Origin: a virus
Length of the DNA stretch: 24,349 bases
IMG/VR virus record: IMGVR_UViG_3300021437_000082
Coordinates: 1-24,349 of that record
Strand: one strand, 5' to 3'
The notes below the pieces were generated by a model. That model did no database searches, was not told where the DNA came from, and saw only the letters and a list, made by a program, of their open reading frames with translations. How positions within the stretch are numbered: the first letter of the stretch is position 1; each line of letters starts with the position of its first letter. Positions 6,572 through 14,270 of the stretch are shown here, piece by piece. A program made the translations under genes and the position numbers.

Positions 6572-6800
6572 TTGGTGCTGGGGTTGATTCCGGCGCTGGC
6601 GTCTCGCTTTCCAGCGAGTTGATAGCGTCAATCAAGTTTGCGCGGGAGGTATCCACACCGGCACGAATAGCGGCGAGCTGTTCGTCGGTGATGCCTTGGC
6701 CTGACTCTTGGCCGGCGCGTACTTGGTCGGTGATGGACTGCACGCGCTGCGCGAGCAACGATGCAATTTCAAGGGCTGCGATTACGTTTGCGGTGTTCAT
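6558..6800 (-). CDS. Small helical phage protein, function unknown
   Basis: An 80-residue protein, strongly helical in its first 65 residues (MNTANVIAALEIASLLAQRV), with a repeated polar/hydrophobic spacing that could form a coiled coil, then a Pro/Thr/Glu tail ending ESTPAPTDGA. No membrane segment is long enough to be convincing. Its ATG overlaps the lipoprotein stop (ATGA). Position near the end of the lysis region suggests a virion or lysis accessory, but I do not recognise a family. Confidence 0.6.
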   Translation of the reverse strand: MNTANVIAALEIASLLAQRVQSITDQVRAGQESGQGITDEQLAAIRAGVDTSRANLIDAINSLESETPAPESTPAPTDGA

Positions 6801-7135
6801 TGGTGCGACGCCAAGTAGGTTTGTAAAGCGTTGAGGGTGGCGATTGCGGTCGCAAGCTTGTCATTTGCCGCCGCATCTTTTGCGGTGTACAAATCGCGAG
6901 CAATGTCGAGCGCGTCTCGGGCGTTGTCGGCTTGTGCCAATACGTTCTTTGCATCCGGCGCGGTCAGCTTGTGGGCACGCACAGCGACCGCCGTCACGTC
7001 GTAGATCGCAGCCACGGTCGTATAACCGACGGCAAGCTTATCGTTAAACGACTTGACAGGGAACGCAGCGCACGCCGTCAAGACGAACGCCAGCAACAAC
7101 GAGACGACACAGGTAAACAGGTTTGGCAGCTTCAC
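6797..7135 (-). CDS. Phage-encoded lipoprotein
   Basis: A 112-residue protein read from a GTG that overlaps the upstream stop (GTGA). The frame is open much farther upstream, but that part is a shadow of neighbouring genes. The N-terminus is a classic lipoprotein signal: MKLPNLF, a hydrophobic core VVSLLLAFVL, then lipobox LTAC with the cysteine at 22. The mature part is Ala/Asp-rich and helical, with blocks NARDALDIARDLYTAKDA. It would be a lipid-anchored envelope protein. Place in the lysis region raises the possibility of an outer-membrane spanin, but it is long, helical and not Pro-rich like Rz1; a superinfection-exclusion lipoprotein is another option. Confidence 0.7.
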   Translation of the reverse strand: MKLPNLFTCVVSLLLAFVLTACAAFPVKSFNDKLAVGYTTVAAIYDVTAVAVRAHKLTAPDAKNVLAQADNARDALDIARDLYTAKDAAANDKLATAIATLNALQTYLASHQ

Positions 7136-7500
7136 GGGGTTGGCTCCGTAGGGGTTGAGGGTTTTTTGCGTGGGTCGACATCTAACAGCGGCGGGTTTGC
7201 TGCTGTCAATGCGTCCGCGCCTTTGCGGGTCATGGTCAGCGGTGCAATCGACGAAGTTTGGCGGCTGTACATCGCCCACAGGCCGGCGGCAATCGTGACG
7301 ATTTGCAACGCGTCGGCGCTGTAGCCCTGCAACTGCTCGTCGGTAATCCCGAGATGGAACCAGCGAATCAGAATAGACGCGATTTGCGATAGGCCCGCAA
7401 TGACGCCGGCCACTTGCGACGGCGAGGTGTACCACGGAGCCGGGGGAATTAACGGCTGCGTAGCAGGTACGGGGGCTTGCTGGATGATTTCGCCGGTCAT
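7132..7500 (-). CDS. Putative holin-like membrane protein
   Basis: A 122-residue protein starting at the ATG that overlaps the DUF5675 gene stop; the upstream open frame is discarded as shadow. A Pro-rich N-terminus leads to hydrophobic segment one (VAGVIAGLSQIASILI, about 30-45), a polar link GITDEQLQGYSADAL, and segment two (IVTIAAGLWAMYSR, about 67-80), then a charged C-terminal tail. The layout, ending in AMYSRQTSSIAPL, resembles small phage holin families with two membrane helices and the sequence around YxR near the second helix. Its position after DUF5675 and before a lipoprotein suits a lysis cassette. The holin call is inferred from topology and place. Confidence 0.5.
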   Translation of the reverse strand: MTGEIIQQAPVPATQPLIPPAPWYTSPSQVAGVIAGLSQIASILIRWFHLGITDEQLQGYSADALQIVTIAAGLWAMYSRQTSSIAPLTMTRKGADALTAANPPLLDVDPRKKPSTPTEPTP

Positions 7501-7976
7501 GGTGCGGGCTCCGGTGGGGTGGCGCGTTGGATGGTGAGAGTATGCCCTAACTCCCACGGAACAAGGCGAGAAAAAAATGCCATCGCTGCCATCGAGCTTG
7601 TAATGCGCCACGCGCAGCGGCCGGGCTGTTGGTCCTGCACTCGCCCCAAGCCGAGCGCGATGCAGCCTTCGAGCTGATAGGCCCAATTAGCGCTATGGAT
7701 CAACACCGCCGAACGGAACCCCGGCACCGGCCAGTGTGTCACGTCAAGCTCGCGATTCACCAAGGCGAACACCTTGGGATGCTTGGGGGTGTCGTGCAAC
7801 ACAAGTTCGTAGGTGCCGTCGCGCACGCATGACTTGCCGGGCTCGCCGCCGTCTTCGCCGGGCTGATTACCGGCAACCCAAGGGCGTTCGATGGTGTGGA
7901 ACTTCTGTGCGCCAATCGTCAGCGTGCCCACAGTCTCGAACTCGGTAAACGTGTCGCGGATAAGTACGAGATTCAT
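7497..7976 (-). CDS. DUF5675 family phage protein, possible cell-wall enzyme
   Basis: A 159-residue protein matching DUF5675 by pattern: a first strand block with TVGTLTI, HTIERPW (27-33), GKSCVRDGTYELVL (48-61), HPKVFALVN and GFRSAVLIHSANWAYQLEGC (86-105) followed by IALG. The H94...GC105 arrangement recalls the His/Gly-Cys active site of L,D-transpeptidases (YkuD type), so a peptidoglycan role is plausible but unproven. It lies where an endolysin would be expected, between a coiled-coil membrane protein and a holin candidate, and no standard endolysin is seen in the window. The start ATG is three bases past the upstream TAA. Confidence 0.75.
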   Translation of the reverse strand: MNLVLIRDTFTEFETVGTLTIGAQKFHTIERPWVAGNQPGEDGGEPGKSCVRDGTYELVLHDTPKHPKVFALVNRELDVTHWPVPGFRSAVLIHSANWAYQLEGCIALGLGRVQDQQPGRCAWRITSSMAAMAFFSRLVPWELGHTLTIQRATPPEPAP

Positions 7977-7979
7977 AAA

Positions 7980-8216
7980 TTACCCGTGCATGTGGGATAA
8001 AGCCCACTGTGCAAAAGCGACTATTGTACCGCCGAGCGCCGCCGATCCTGAACACAACGCAAGCAAGACACGCATGCCGCCTTTATTCTGATTCATGTGA
8101 TCGTTTAGCGTAGCCACAGTCGAGCGCAAAGCCTCGACATCGTCGGCCAGCGATTTAACGGTTGATGTGAGTTGCCCAAGCATGAGCGAAACGTTATCAA
8201 TTTCCATAAAGGGCAT
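7980..8216 (-). CDS. Coiled-coil plus transmembrane protein (XhlA-like layout)
   Basis: A 78-residue protein. The N-terminal part (MLGQLTSTVKSLADDVEALR and on) is a predicted coiled coil with leucine/valine heptads, then MNQNKGGMR and a single hydrophobic segment (VLLALCSGSAALGGTIVAFA) near the C-terminus. This layout is that of small phage membrane proteins related to XhlA/haemolysin-type holin accessories. Start is either the first ATG or the fourth codon ATG; neither has a clear ribosome-binding site. First gene of the lysis region after the S74 fibre. Confidence 0.6.
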   Translation of the reverse strand: MPFMEIDNVSLMLGQLTSTVKSLADDVEALRSTVATLNDHMNQNKGGMRVLLALCSGSAALGGTIVAFAQWALSHMHG

Positions 8217-8254
8217 CTATAAGTTGTTAGTTAACGGGGGAATCAGGCGGCGCA

Positions 8255-10240
8255 CTAATGCACTTTCTTTTTGAGTTCGTCTAACTCTTCGCGCAAAGCT
8301 TTGATTTGCTCTTGCTGTTCCTGCACCACGCCGAGCAACAACACGCCCACGCGGTCATACTGCACACCATCCGGGCGGCCTTGCGCATCGTATTGAACGA
8401 GGCGCGGTTCGACCTCGGCCACATCCTCGGCAATCAAGCCGTAGAACCAATCGGTTTTAGAGTCGGCTTCGGCTTTCGAGTGATATCGCACCGGCTTCAA
8501 CTTGTACACTTCATCATTCAAACTATAACCCAATGGAATAATGTCTTTTTTGTAGCGACGCGATGAAGTCGAACGCAATAAGCGATTGCTGTTGCCGTTA
8601 TCAAGGAAGGCATTAGCCGCGCTCGCCGTGGTTGACGCCGAGGGAAATGCCACACGGTCAGACGCGTCCCACGTGAAAACATCGTTAGAACTGTTCAAGT
8701 TGCGGATACGACCATAGCTTAACGACTCGTTGTTGCCGATGGATGTTGCAAGGCTTGTCGTATTGAACTTGATAGCCGCCAACGATGAACCACCACTAAT
8801 TGCAATGCCGTCATTGCTTGCAGCAGCAGTCACAGTGATAGCGGCGTTACCTGTGCCGGCGGTCGCTGTGATCGTTGGTCCGCTGCTTGGTGCGTTTGCA
8901 ACAGTTAACCCGTTAACGGTTAATGCCGCGCCGCTGCTGGGCGTATTGACCGTGACATTGCCGTATGTAGCAACACTTGGTTTATTTGTTGAATTTCCAA
9001 GCGCAACACTTGTCACGGCAGCGCCAGAACGTGAAGCGCTAAAAGCTAAGTTTGCGGTAGTTCCCGCATCGTCGATTGTGCTGATATTATAAGAGCCAGC
9101 CGTATCGCCTATGACTCGCCATATACGATTGTTGGCTGACGCATTGGGGTTATTAAACTGATAGCCAGTGTTTCCAGTAGATGCAGGCTTAAATACAACA
9201 GGCGCGTTTAATCCCGATAAGTCGCTCCCTTGAAACGTATGCACGCCCGTCCATGTGGGCGCAATCGCTTGAGACAGCGCCGGAGCACCATCACTGCGCA
9301 GAAATGTGCCGGCGCTACCGTTGACTGCCGTCAAGCCAATGGTAGCGGTAGGGTTCGCAGAGGTGCCGCCGGTTGGTGGCGTTTGGCAAGTACCATCACC
9401 ACGCAAGTAAGTCGACGCGCTACACGTGCCGCCCCATGTTGAAATAACATCGCCCGAGACTGCCGCAGTAAACGCGCTCGTGCCGTTGCCTTTCGCAATG
9501 CCTGTCAGTGTTGCAACACCAGTGCCGCCCGCCGCAGGGTTGAGCGTACCTGATATTGCAAGGGTGCCCGAGGTTGTGACCGGCGAGCCTGTAACGCTAA
9601 AGCCTGACGGAACCGTCAGCGCAACACTGGTAACGGTGCCGGTGCCTGTGGCGGGCGTCTGGCAACTACCATCGCCACGCAAGAACGTCGACGAGCTGCA
9701 AGTGCCCGACCACGTGGCGATAACGTCAGAGGAAGCCGCCGCAGTAAACGCGCTCGTGCCGTTGCCCTTGGCAATGCCTGTTAACGTTGTGACGCCCGTG
9801 CCACCCTTTGCAGCGGTGATCGTGGGCAAGTCACCTAAGACGATGGTGCGAAGCGATAGCGCGCCCGTAGTGCCGTCTGGCGTAGCGAGGAACGAGTTAG
9901 CCGTCTGCCCCGTAGCAAACGCTAGTGCAAGGGTGCCGGTGTTGGTGATCGGCGAGCCCGTAACACTGAACACTGACGGAGCCGACAGGCCCACGCTGTT
10001 GACGGTGCCGCCGCCTGCGCCGGGTGGTGTCTGGCAGCTACCATCGCCACGCATAAACGTTGTGCTGTTACACGTACCGCTGAACGTTGCGAGAATGTCC
10101 GAAGACACGGCCGCCGTTGTGATGTAGGTCGACGGGTTGCCCTTTAGGATGCCGGCCGCAGGGTTGAAGTATTGAAACGTCGCACCGAGCGCCGCAACGC
10201 TGAAAAGTAGCGAACCAATAAACGCGTAAATCTTTTTCAT
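8255..10240 (-). CDS. Long tail fibre with signal-peptide-like N-terminus and S74 chaperone domain
   Basis: A 661-residue protein from the ATG overlapping the preceding fibre's TGA. Residues 1-20 (MKKIYAFIGSLLFSVAALGA) look like a Sec signal peptide, unexpected for a virion protein. Residues about 30-290 hold fibre repeats with FSVTGSP, GGTGVxTLTGIAKGNGTSAF and GTC...RGDGSC units. The middle is Ala/Thr/Ser-rich beta fibre. The C-terminal 100 residues form the S74 intramolecular chaperone: SSRRYKKDI (about 560-568), WFYGLIAEDV (about 598-607), PDGVQYDRVGVLLLGVV, ending in a coiled coil KALREELDELKKKVH. In this family the domain helps trimerisation and often cuts itself off. It may be a host-recognition fibre or a secreted fibre-like protein. 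Confidence 0.85.
   Translation of the reverse strand: MKKIYAFIGSLLFSVAALGATFQYFNPAAGILKGNPSTYITTAAVSSDILATFSGTCNSTTFMRGDGSCQTPPGAGGGTVNSVGLSAPSVFSVTGSPITNTGTLALAFATGQTANSFLATPDGTTGALSLRTIVLGDLPTITAAKGGTGVTTLTGIAKGNGTSAFTAAASSDVIATWSGTCSSSTFLRGDGSCQTPATGTGTVTSVALTVPSGFSVTGSPVTTSGTLAISGTLNPAAGGTGVATLTGIAKGNGTSAFTAAVSGDVISTWGGTCSASTYLRGDGTCQTPPTGGTSANPTATIGLTAVNGSAGTFLRSDGAPALSQAIAPTWTGVHTFQGSDLSGLNAPVVFKPASTGNTGYQFNNPNASANNRIWRVIGDTAGSYNISTIDDAGTTANLAFSASRSGAAVTSVALGNSTNKPSVATYGNVTVNTPSSGAALTVNGLTVANAPSSGPTITATAGTGNAAITVTAAASNDGIAISGGSSLAAIKFNTTSLATSIGNNESLSYGRIRNLNSSNDVFTWDASDRVAFPSASTTASAANAFLDNGNSNRLLRSTSSRRYKKDIIPLGYSLNDEVYKLKPVRYHSKAEADSKTDWFYGLIAEDVAEVEPRLVQYDAQGRPDGVQYDRVGVLLLGVVQEQQEQIKALREELDELKKKVH
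9377..10105 (-). repeat. Internal repeats of the long fibre
   Basis: Protein repeats inside the S74 fibre. A 51-residue unit, GGTGVxTLTGIAKGNGTSAF through GDGxCQTP, is encoded at 9653-9805 and again at 9377-9529 (offset 276 bases). A shorter 27-residue copy of its end (SSDILATFSG through SCQTP) is at 10025-10105. Each copy has a Cys pair 13 residues apart (GTC and GDGSC/GDGTC). The GFSVTGSP element also recurs. Confidence 0.8.
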
Positions 10241-10959
10241 GACACTGGCACCCATACGCCGATAGTCGACGAGTATTTCAAAGTGAGGTTTGCATATTGC
10301 GGCAAAGTAATGTCGGCAATCAATCGGAATTGATTAGCAGGCAGCGAGCTGCCATCGTTCGCTTTTAACGTAAGCAGGTTCGAGCCGTTCAAGTTGGTGA
10401 TTATAACCTGTTGCCCATTGGTAACATTGGTGTGTGAGATGCCCGTCAGGTTCGCCGCACCTGCCGAGGGGTTGCATTCAAGGAACCCAATACCACGATT
10501 AAGCGCGAAGTCGCTCGACACACCCGCAGGTAATGCAGCGGCCTGCACGCCTACCGCACCGCCTACAGGGCTGTAGGCGTACCAGCCAGTTATGACACTG
10601 TCGGGGTTGTTCGTGTTGCCGGCCAAAAAGTTGATAAAGAACAACTCGGGCGTTACAGCACTTTGCAAAATCTGCCCGACACCATAGCCGCCGGCAACGC
10701 TGACAACGTCGGCGTTGAATTGATAGCAGCCGCCGGCAGAAATCCAAGCGATATGCGCCGATATCATTTTCAAGATACCGTTCATATCCTTGCCGTCCGG
10801 CGGAATGCCGCCGGCTGTCGGGTCCGTCATGGTCGCAGGCGGAAAGCCAAGGTCGAACGATGCCGCGCCCGGTGTAGGTGAAGGCACAATCGGGATAACG
10901 TTTGTATCGCCGAGGGCGGCGAACGCTTGCACTAAGCTGGGGGGAAATGGTGTAGACAT
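10237..10959 (-). CDS. Tail fibre protein, short (shares N-terminal domain with next fibre)
   Basis: A 240-residue protein beginning MSTPFPPSLVQAFAALGD at the ATG that overlaps the upstream TAA (TAATG); six upstream in-frame codons are ignored. Residues about 38-100 hold SFDLGFPPATMT, DGKDMNGILKMISAH, FNADVV and GGYGVGQIL, blocks shared with the 379-residue fibre upstream and seen in many phage tail-fibre proteins. The C-terminal 90 residues are a beta-rich module (VTNGQQVIITNLNGSNLLTL ending YSSTIGVWVPVS), suited to a fibre tip. Likely a receptor-binding or adaptor fibre attached to the baseplate. Its stop overlaps the long fibre start, so the three fibres are co-translated. Confidence 0.75.
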   Translation of the reverse strand: MSTPFPPSLVQAFAALGDTNVIPIVPSPTPGAASFDLGFPPATMTDPTAGGIPPDGKDMNGILKMISAHIAWISAGGCYQFNADVVSVAGGYGVGQILQSAVTPELFFINFLAGNTNNPDSVITGWYAYSPVGGAVGVQAAALPAGVSSDFALNRGIGFLECNPSAGAANLTGISHTNVTNGQQVIITNLNGSNLLTLKANDGSSLPANQFRLIADITLPQYANLTLKYSSTIGVWVPVS

Positions 10960-12098
10960 TAACGTAACTCCGCCCACAAGGCCAAACCGGACCCGCTGAA
11001 CTGCGCTTGATACGTAGAGCCAGCCGGCACAACTGTAAACAGTGTCCCGTCGTCGTTATCGTTAGCGATACCTCGGGACACCATGACGCCGTCAACAAAT
11101 AAGAACGCGCCACCATTCGCAAAAATATGGTATTGCACCGACACCGCAATCGGTCGGCCTGTAGAGTTCACGTAATTGGTGAATCCGGCCCGCGAGCCGG
11201 TCACATCTTGCCATGACTGCAAGACACTGCCGAGCATCATTAGCAGCGCGTTCGCTGTGGCATTCACACCCACGGCTTGCGTAAACGCAGTTGTCGCAAC
11301 GCGTGTGGTGTTGTCCGTAGCGCCTGCAATTGTGGCCGCGTACAAGTAGCCGAGATTGTCACGCTTTGCGATAGTGTTCGCAGTTGGTAACACGTCAATC
11401 GGCAACGCTGCGGGCGAGTAAGTAAGGTTGATATCCGAGCCGTTTGCATACACACCTGTAGGTGATGCAAAGCTGCCGGCCGGTATGGTTATTCCTGTGA
11501 CTTGCGTTGCAGTCTTTACCGTCACAGTGAACGCGCCCGAGCACGTGTTGACGATAAGCCAATCTTTTACCGTAGCAGGTAGAATGATTTGTTGGTTGCC
11601 GATCAACGTGCCGAAGAGTGCAATAACAGACTTTGCAGCCTCTTGCGGCGTCAAGACTCGAACGCCACCAGTCAAGCCAGTGATAGCGGTTGCACCATAG
11701 GAATACAACGGCACCCACCCAAGGCTTGCAGGGTCGTCGGGGTCGTCAGTGTTGCCGGCGGTCAAGTTGTACCAAACGGTTAAACCGTCGGCCGAGCCGA
11801 GTATCGTGCCCACAGCATAACCGCCAATTGCGACCACAACGTCGGCGCTATACTTGTAAGGCTCGCCGCTTTGCGCATATACCGTATGCGTTGTAATCAT
11901 GTACAGGATGCCGTTCATATCCGGGCCTAACATCGGCTTGCCGCCGGCAACAACTGGCGTCATCGTCAGCGGCGGGAAGCCAAGGTCGAACGACGCGCGC
12001 TGCGTCGTAACCGGCGAGGTCGGGATAGTGTTGCGGAAACCCGGCGCGGCACTGATTGCAAACGCTTCGGGGATAAACTCGGGAGTAGGTGCGCCCAT
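10959..12098 (-). CDS. Tail fibre protein
   Basis: A 379-residue protein. Its N-terminal domain has SFDLGFPPLTMT, MLGPDMNGILYMITTHT, YSADVV, GGYAVGTILGS and NLTAGNTDDPD, matching the neighbouring short fibre block by block, so both probably dock to the same baseplate site. The middle section (QQIILPATVKDWLIVNTCSG, AFTVTVKTATQV) is a beta-module common in fibres. NTTRVATTAFTQAV (about 265-280) is a fibre motif seen near C-terminal tips, followed by a distinct C-terminal domain with SVQYHIFANGGAFLFVDGVM. The start ATG comes two bases after the DUF2612 stop. Function: adhesion, inferred from domain type and place after the baseplate genes. Confidence 0.8.
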   Translation of the reverse strand: MGAPTPEFIPEAFAISAAPGFRNTIPTSPVTTQRASFDLGFPPLTMTPVVAGGKPMLGPDMNGILYMITTHTVYAQSGEPYKYSADVVVAIGGYAVGTILGSADGLTVWYNLTAGNTDDPDDPASLGWVPLYSYGATAITGLTGGVRVLTPQEAAKSVIALFGTLIGNQQIILPATVKDWLIVNTCSGAFTVTVKTATQVTGITIPAGSFASPTGVYANGSDINLTYSPAALPIDVLPTANTIAKRDNLGYLYAATIAGATDNTTRVATTAFTQAVGVNATANALLMMLGSVLQSWQDVTGSRAGFTNYVNSTGRPIAVSVQYHIFANGGAFLFVDGVMVSRGIANDNDDGTLFTVVPAGSTYQAQFSGSGLALWAELR

Positions 12099-12100
12099 TT

Positions 12101-12748
12101 TTATGGCCTCGTATAAAACACGCCGAAATTGAACGGAAGCGCGCCGCCGTAACCTTGGAACCCAAAGAAACCGTTAGAGATGACAGTCACAGAATAGAAC
12201 ACGCCGGCAGGGTGCGGCATAGCATTCGATTGCGTGAGAATAGCGAACTCTACGGGAGTCAACGCGAAATTAAAAACAAACTCCATCGCCATATTGCCAA
12301 GGTCGCGCACGAACGCTCGGCCCCGGTGAGGGAAGAGGTTGCGCAATAACTGATTGATGCCCGGCGCAGTAGTCGAGACGATGTTCGCAAGCGCCTTGGT
12401 CAAGATCAACACGCGGTAGGCATCGTCTGGTAACTCGTAGCTCGTGGTGACTTCGTTCTCGCGTGCAAACCGGCCGTATGTCATAGGCGTCCAGTCGTCT
12501 GGATTGCTTGCGTTATCAAAGCCGACTATGGGGTCAGCACCGGGAATTTGCAGCAAGCGCGATACGCCCACAATGCGGCCCCATATGTCGAGCCCGAAAC
12601 CTACCGCCGTGTTGACATTCCACACAGCGTTATAGAACGCAACCATATTTGCGCGCGGGTCGATATACTCGTTCATGTTTTGAACGAGTTGCACCAACGT
12701 TGGCGAGTTGGCGTATTGCGAAATAATGGTGCGTTCAACGTCTATCAT
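12101..12748 (-). CDS. DUF2612 baseplate protein
   Basis: A 215-residue protein with the DUF2612 pattern: QYANSPTLVQLVQNMNEYID near the start, AVWNVNTAVGFGLDIWGRIVG (about 41-61), a central GFDNASNP loop, then the helical block DDAYRVLILTKALANIVSTT and the C-terminal beta part ending FGFQGYGGALPFNFGVFYTR. This family sits after baseplate J in many myoviruses and corresponds in position to tail protein I/Mu gp48, linking the wedge to the fibres. Its ATG overlaps the baseplate J stop. Ordinary length for the family. Confidence 0.85.
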   Translation of the reverse strand: MIDVERTIISQYANSPTLVQLVQNMNEYIDPRANMVAFYNAVWNVNTAVGFGLDIWGRIVGVSRLLQIPGADPIVGFDNASNPDDWTPMTYGRFARENEVTTSYELPDDAYRVLILTKALANIVSTTAPGINQLLRNLFPHRGRAFVRDLGNMAMEFVFNFALTPVEFAILTQSNAMPHPAGVFYSVTVISNGFFGFQGYGGALPFNFGVFYTRP

Positions 12749-13962
12749 GGTGTTAGTACAACCAAGATATTTGCAGGGTCTACAGTTGGCGCTTGGTCAA
12801 TGCCGGCAGTGATTGAATTCAACGCACCGGGGCCGCTTGTGCCGATCAAGATTGACAAGATAGAAACTTCGGGGCCGATGCGCGATACAGGACCGACGAA
12901 CTTTGACGCAAGAATCAACCCACCGATGCGAATGCGCGCCGAGCTTGGATCGAGGCCGTTAAACGCCGCAACAATTGCAGCCTTGACGAGCGCGTCAATG
13001 TCGGATGGTAGCGAGGTGCTATCGGTCAGCTCTACGCGAAAGAAAATAGGCAACGGCGTCGGGCGATTGAATGTGATGTTATATGTAGGGTAAGGCGGCG
13101 TGTAACTCGTATCCGGCACAACTACCGTTGTGTTGCCGTTCATGTTGCAGCCTAAATCCTTTTTTGTATAAATCGCGTTGCCGATGTCTTGGCCTTCGCC
13201 ACCCACAACACCCACGTAGACCGAATGCGGTGCAAGCGGGTAGTTAGTCGCGCCATAGTTGACGACCGCGTCGGTAACGTTCTCAGTCACGAACACGTCG
13301 AGCACATTGTCGACGTTGAACACTGCGCCGTAAATTGCTTCCTTGGAGCCATGCGCATTCAATGCAACGCTGTTGTAGCGACGGAACTCGAACTCGGCGC
13401 GAGACTCAACAAAACGACCGAGCACGCCCGGCGCTGAGTTGTTAATCGAATCCCAACCGGGGATAGCGCGGTAAATGATGTTAAGCGTATTTGCAGGGCA
13501 TGCGACGGGGCCGTCGACAACGTTCGCAAAGCTTAAAGTAATGTTGCCTGATATCGGTATCTGCCCGCCGTCTATGCACACGTAACGGTTGCCGCTCGTG
13601 TCTTGGGCCTGTGCGCCCGCAGGTATGATCGTGCCGAAGTTGCCGCTACATTGGCACGCAACCACGGTCGGCACGCCGGGCGAACGATCTAGGAAATAGA
13701 TGCGCGCAATAGCATCTTGCATGAACCCGTCAGCGGTGTCCGGGTCCACTTGGTTGACGAACTCAGCAAACACCGCATTTGCATCGGCCACAATGGCGGC
13801 CGTGCTCGATGCGAGTTGACCTTGCGGCGTGTTTAATGCGGGGTTGAGATTGCCGCCAAAGGCTTCGTTGTAGTCTTGCTGGACGCCGGCCAGAATGGCG
13901 GCCTCTTGCGGGACTTCGAGCCCTTCGGGCGTAAACACAACAGCGGGAACGTTCGTGGTCAT
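12745..13962 (-). CDS. Baseplate J-like wedge protein
   Basis: A 405-residue baseplate wedge protein of the J/Mu gp47 family. The N-terminus has FTPEGLEVPQEAAILAGVQQ and LNTPQGQLASSTAAIV; the body has DGFMQDAIARIYFLDRSPGV and IIPAGAQAQDTSGNRYVCID, hallmarks of the family, and a C-terminal ADIDALV-like helix region with AFNGLDPSSARIRIGGL. It polymerises around the hub as the inner wedge that controls sheath contraction. Start ATG overlaps the HNH copy 3 stop (ATGA) and its own stop overlaps DUF2612. Intact by length. Confidence 0.92.
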   Translation of the reverse strand: MTTNVPAVVFTPEGLEVPQEAAILAGVQQDYNEAFGGNLNPALNTPQGQLASSTAAIVADANAVFAEFVNQVDPDTADGFMQDAIARIYFLDRSPGVPTVVACQCSGNFGTIIPAGAQAQDTSGNRYVCIDGGQIPISGNITLSFANVVDGPVACPANTLNIIYRAIPGWDSINNSAPGVLGRFVESRAEFEFRRYNSVALNAHGSKEAIYGAVFNVDNVLDVFVTENVTDAVVNYGATNYPLAPHSVYVGVVGGEGQDIGNAIYTKKDLGCNMNGNTTVVVPDTSYTPPYPTYNITFNRPTPLPIFFRVELTDSTSLPSDIDALVKAAIVAAFNGLDPSSARIRIGGLILASKFVGPVSRIGPEVSILSILIGTSGPGALNSITAGIDQAPTVDPANILVVLTP

Positions 13963-14270
13963 GACTCTTGAGCCCGTTTTAAATAAGCAACCGCTTTCAT
14001 AACTCCCGCTAGGTTATCGCCCCACCTACCAAGAATCGCATTGCATGGAACACAAAGCCAGCCACGAAACTTGCCGGTCTCGTGGTCGTGATCTAAACAC
14101 AGTTCATTGCGCTTTGGTGGCGCGCCGCATATCTCACAACCGCAAGGCGCAGGGCGCGTCGGTACTGGCAAGCCTCGATATTTTCTATCGGCAATTCGCT
14201 GCCGCCCCTCAACCTGCCGGCGTCGTTGGTAGTCGCGATTGCGCAATAATTTTTCTACAACATCGGTCAT
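13959..14270 (-). CDS. HNH endonuclease, recombination endonuclease VII-like (copy 3), within baseplate operon
   Basis: A 103-residue protein, the shortest of three paralogues. It has a basic helical N-terminus, then GLPVPTRPAPCGCEIC (zinc pair C45/C48), CLDHDHETGKFRG with D60, H61, H63, and WLCVPCNAILG with C73, C76 and N77, then GDNLAGVMKAVAYL. Copies 1 and 2 have His where this has C58, a position not catalytic in T4 endonuclease VII. The gene lies between the gp46-like and baseplate J genes, which are normally adjacent. Both borders are ATGACC, so its loss would restore a direct ATGA overlap between the flanking genes. A clean free-standing homing-type insertion. Confidence 0.88.
   Translation of the reverse strand: MTDVVEKLLRNRDYQRRRQVEGRQRIADRKYRGLPVPTRPAPCGCEICGAPPKRNELCLDHDHETGKFRGWLCVPCNAILGRWGDNLAGVMKAVAYLKRAQES

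Noticed and set aside
9426-10127. 233-codon + strand open frame in the fibre gene
   Set aside because: It follows the repeat structure of the - strand fibre and is a Val/Pro-rich shadow without a start site.
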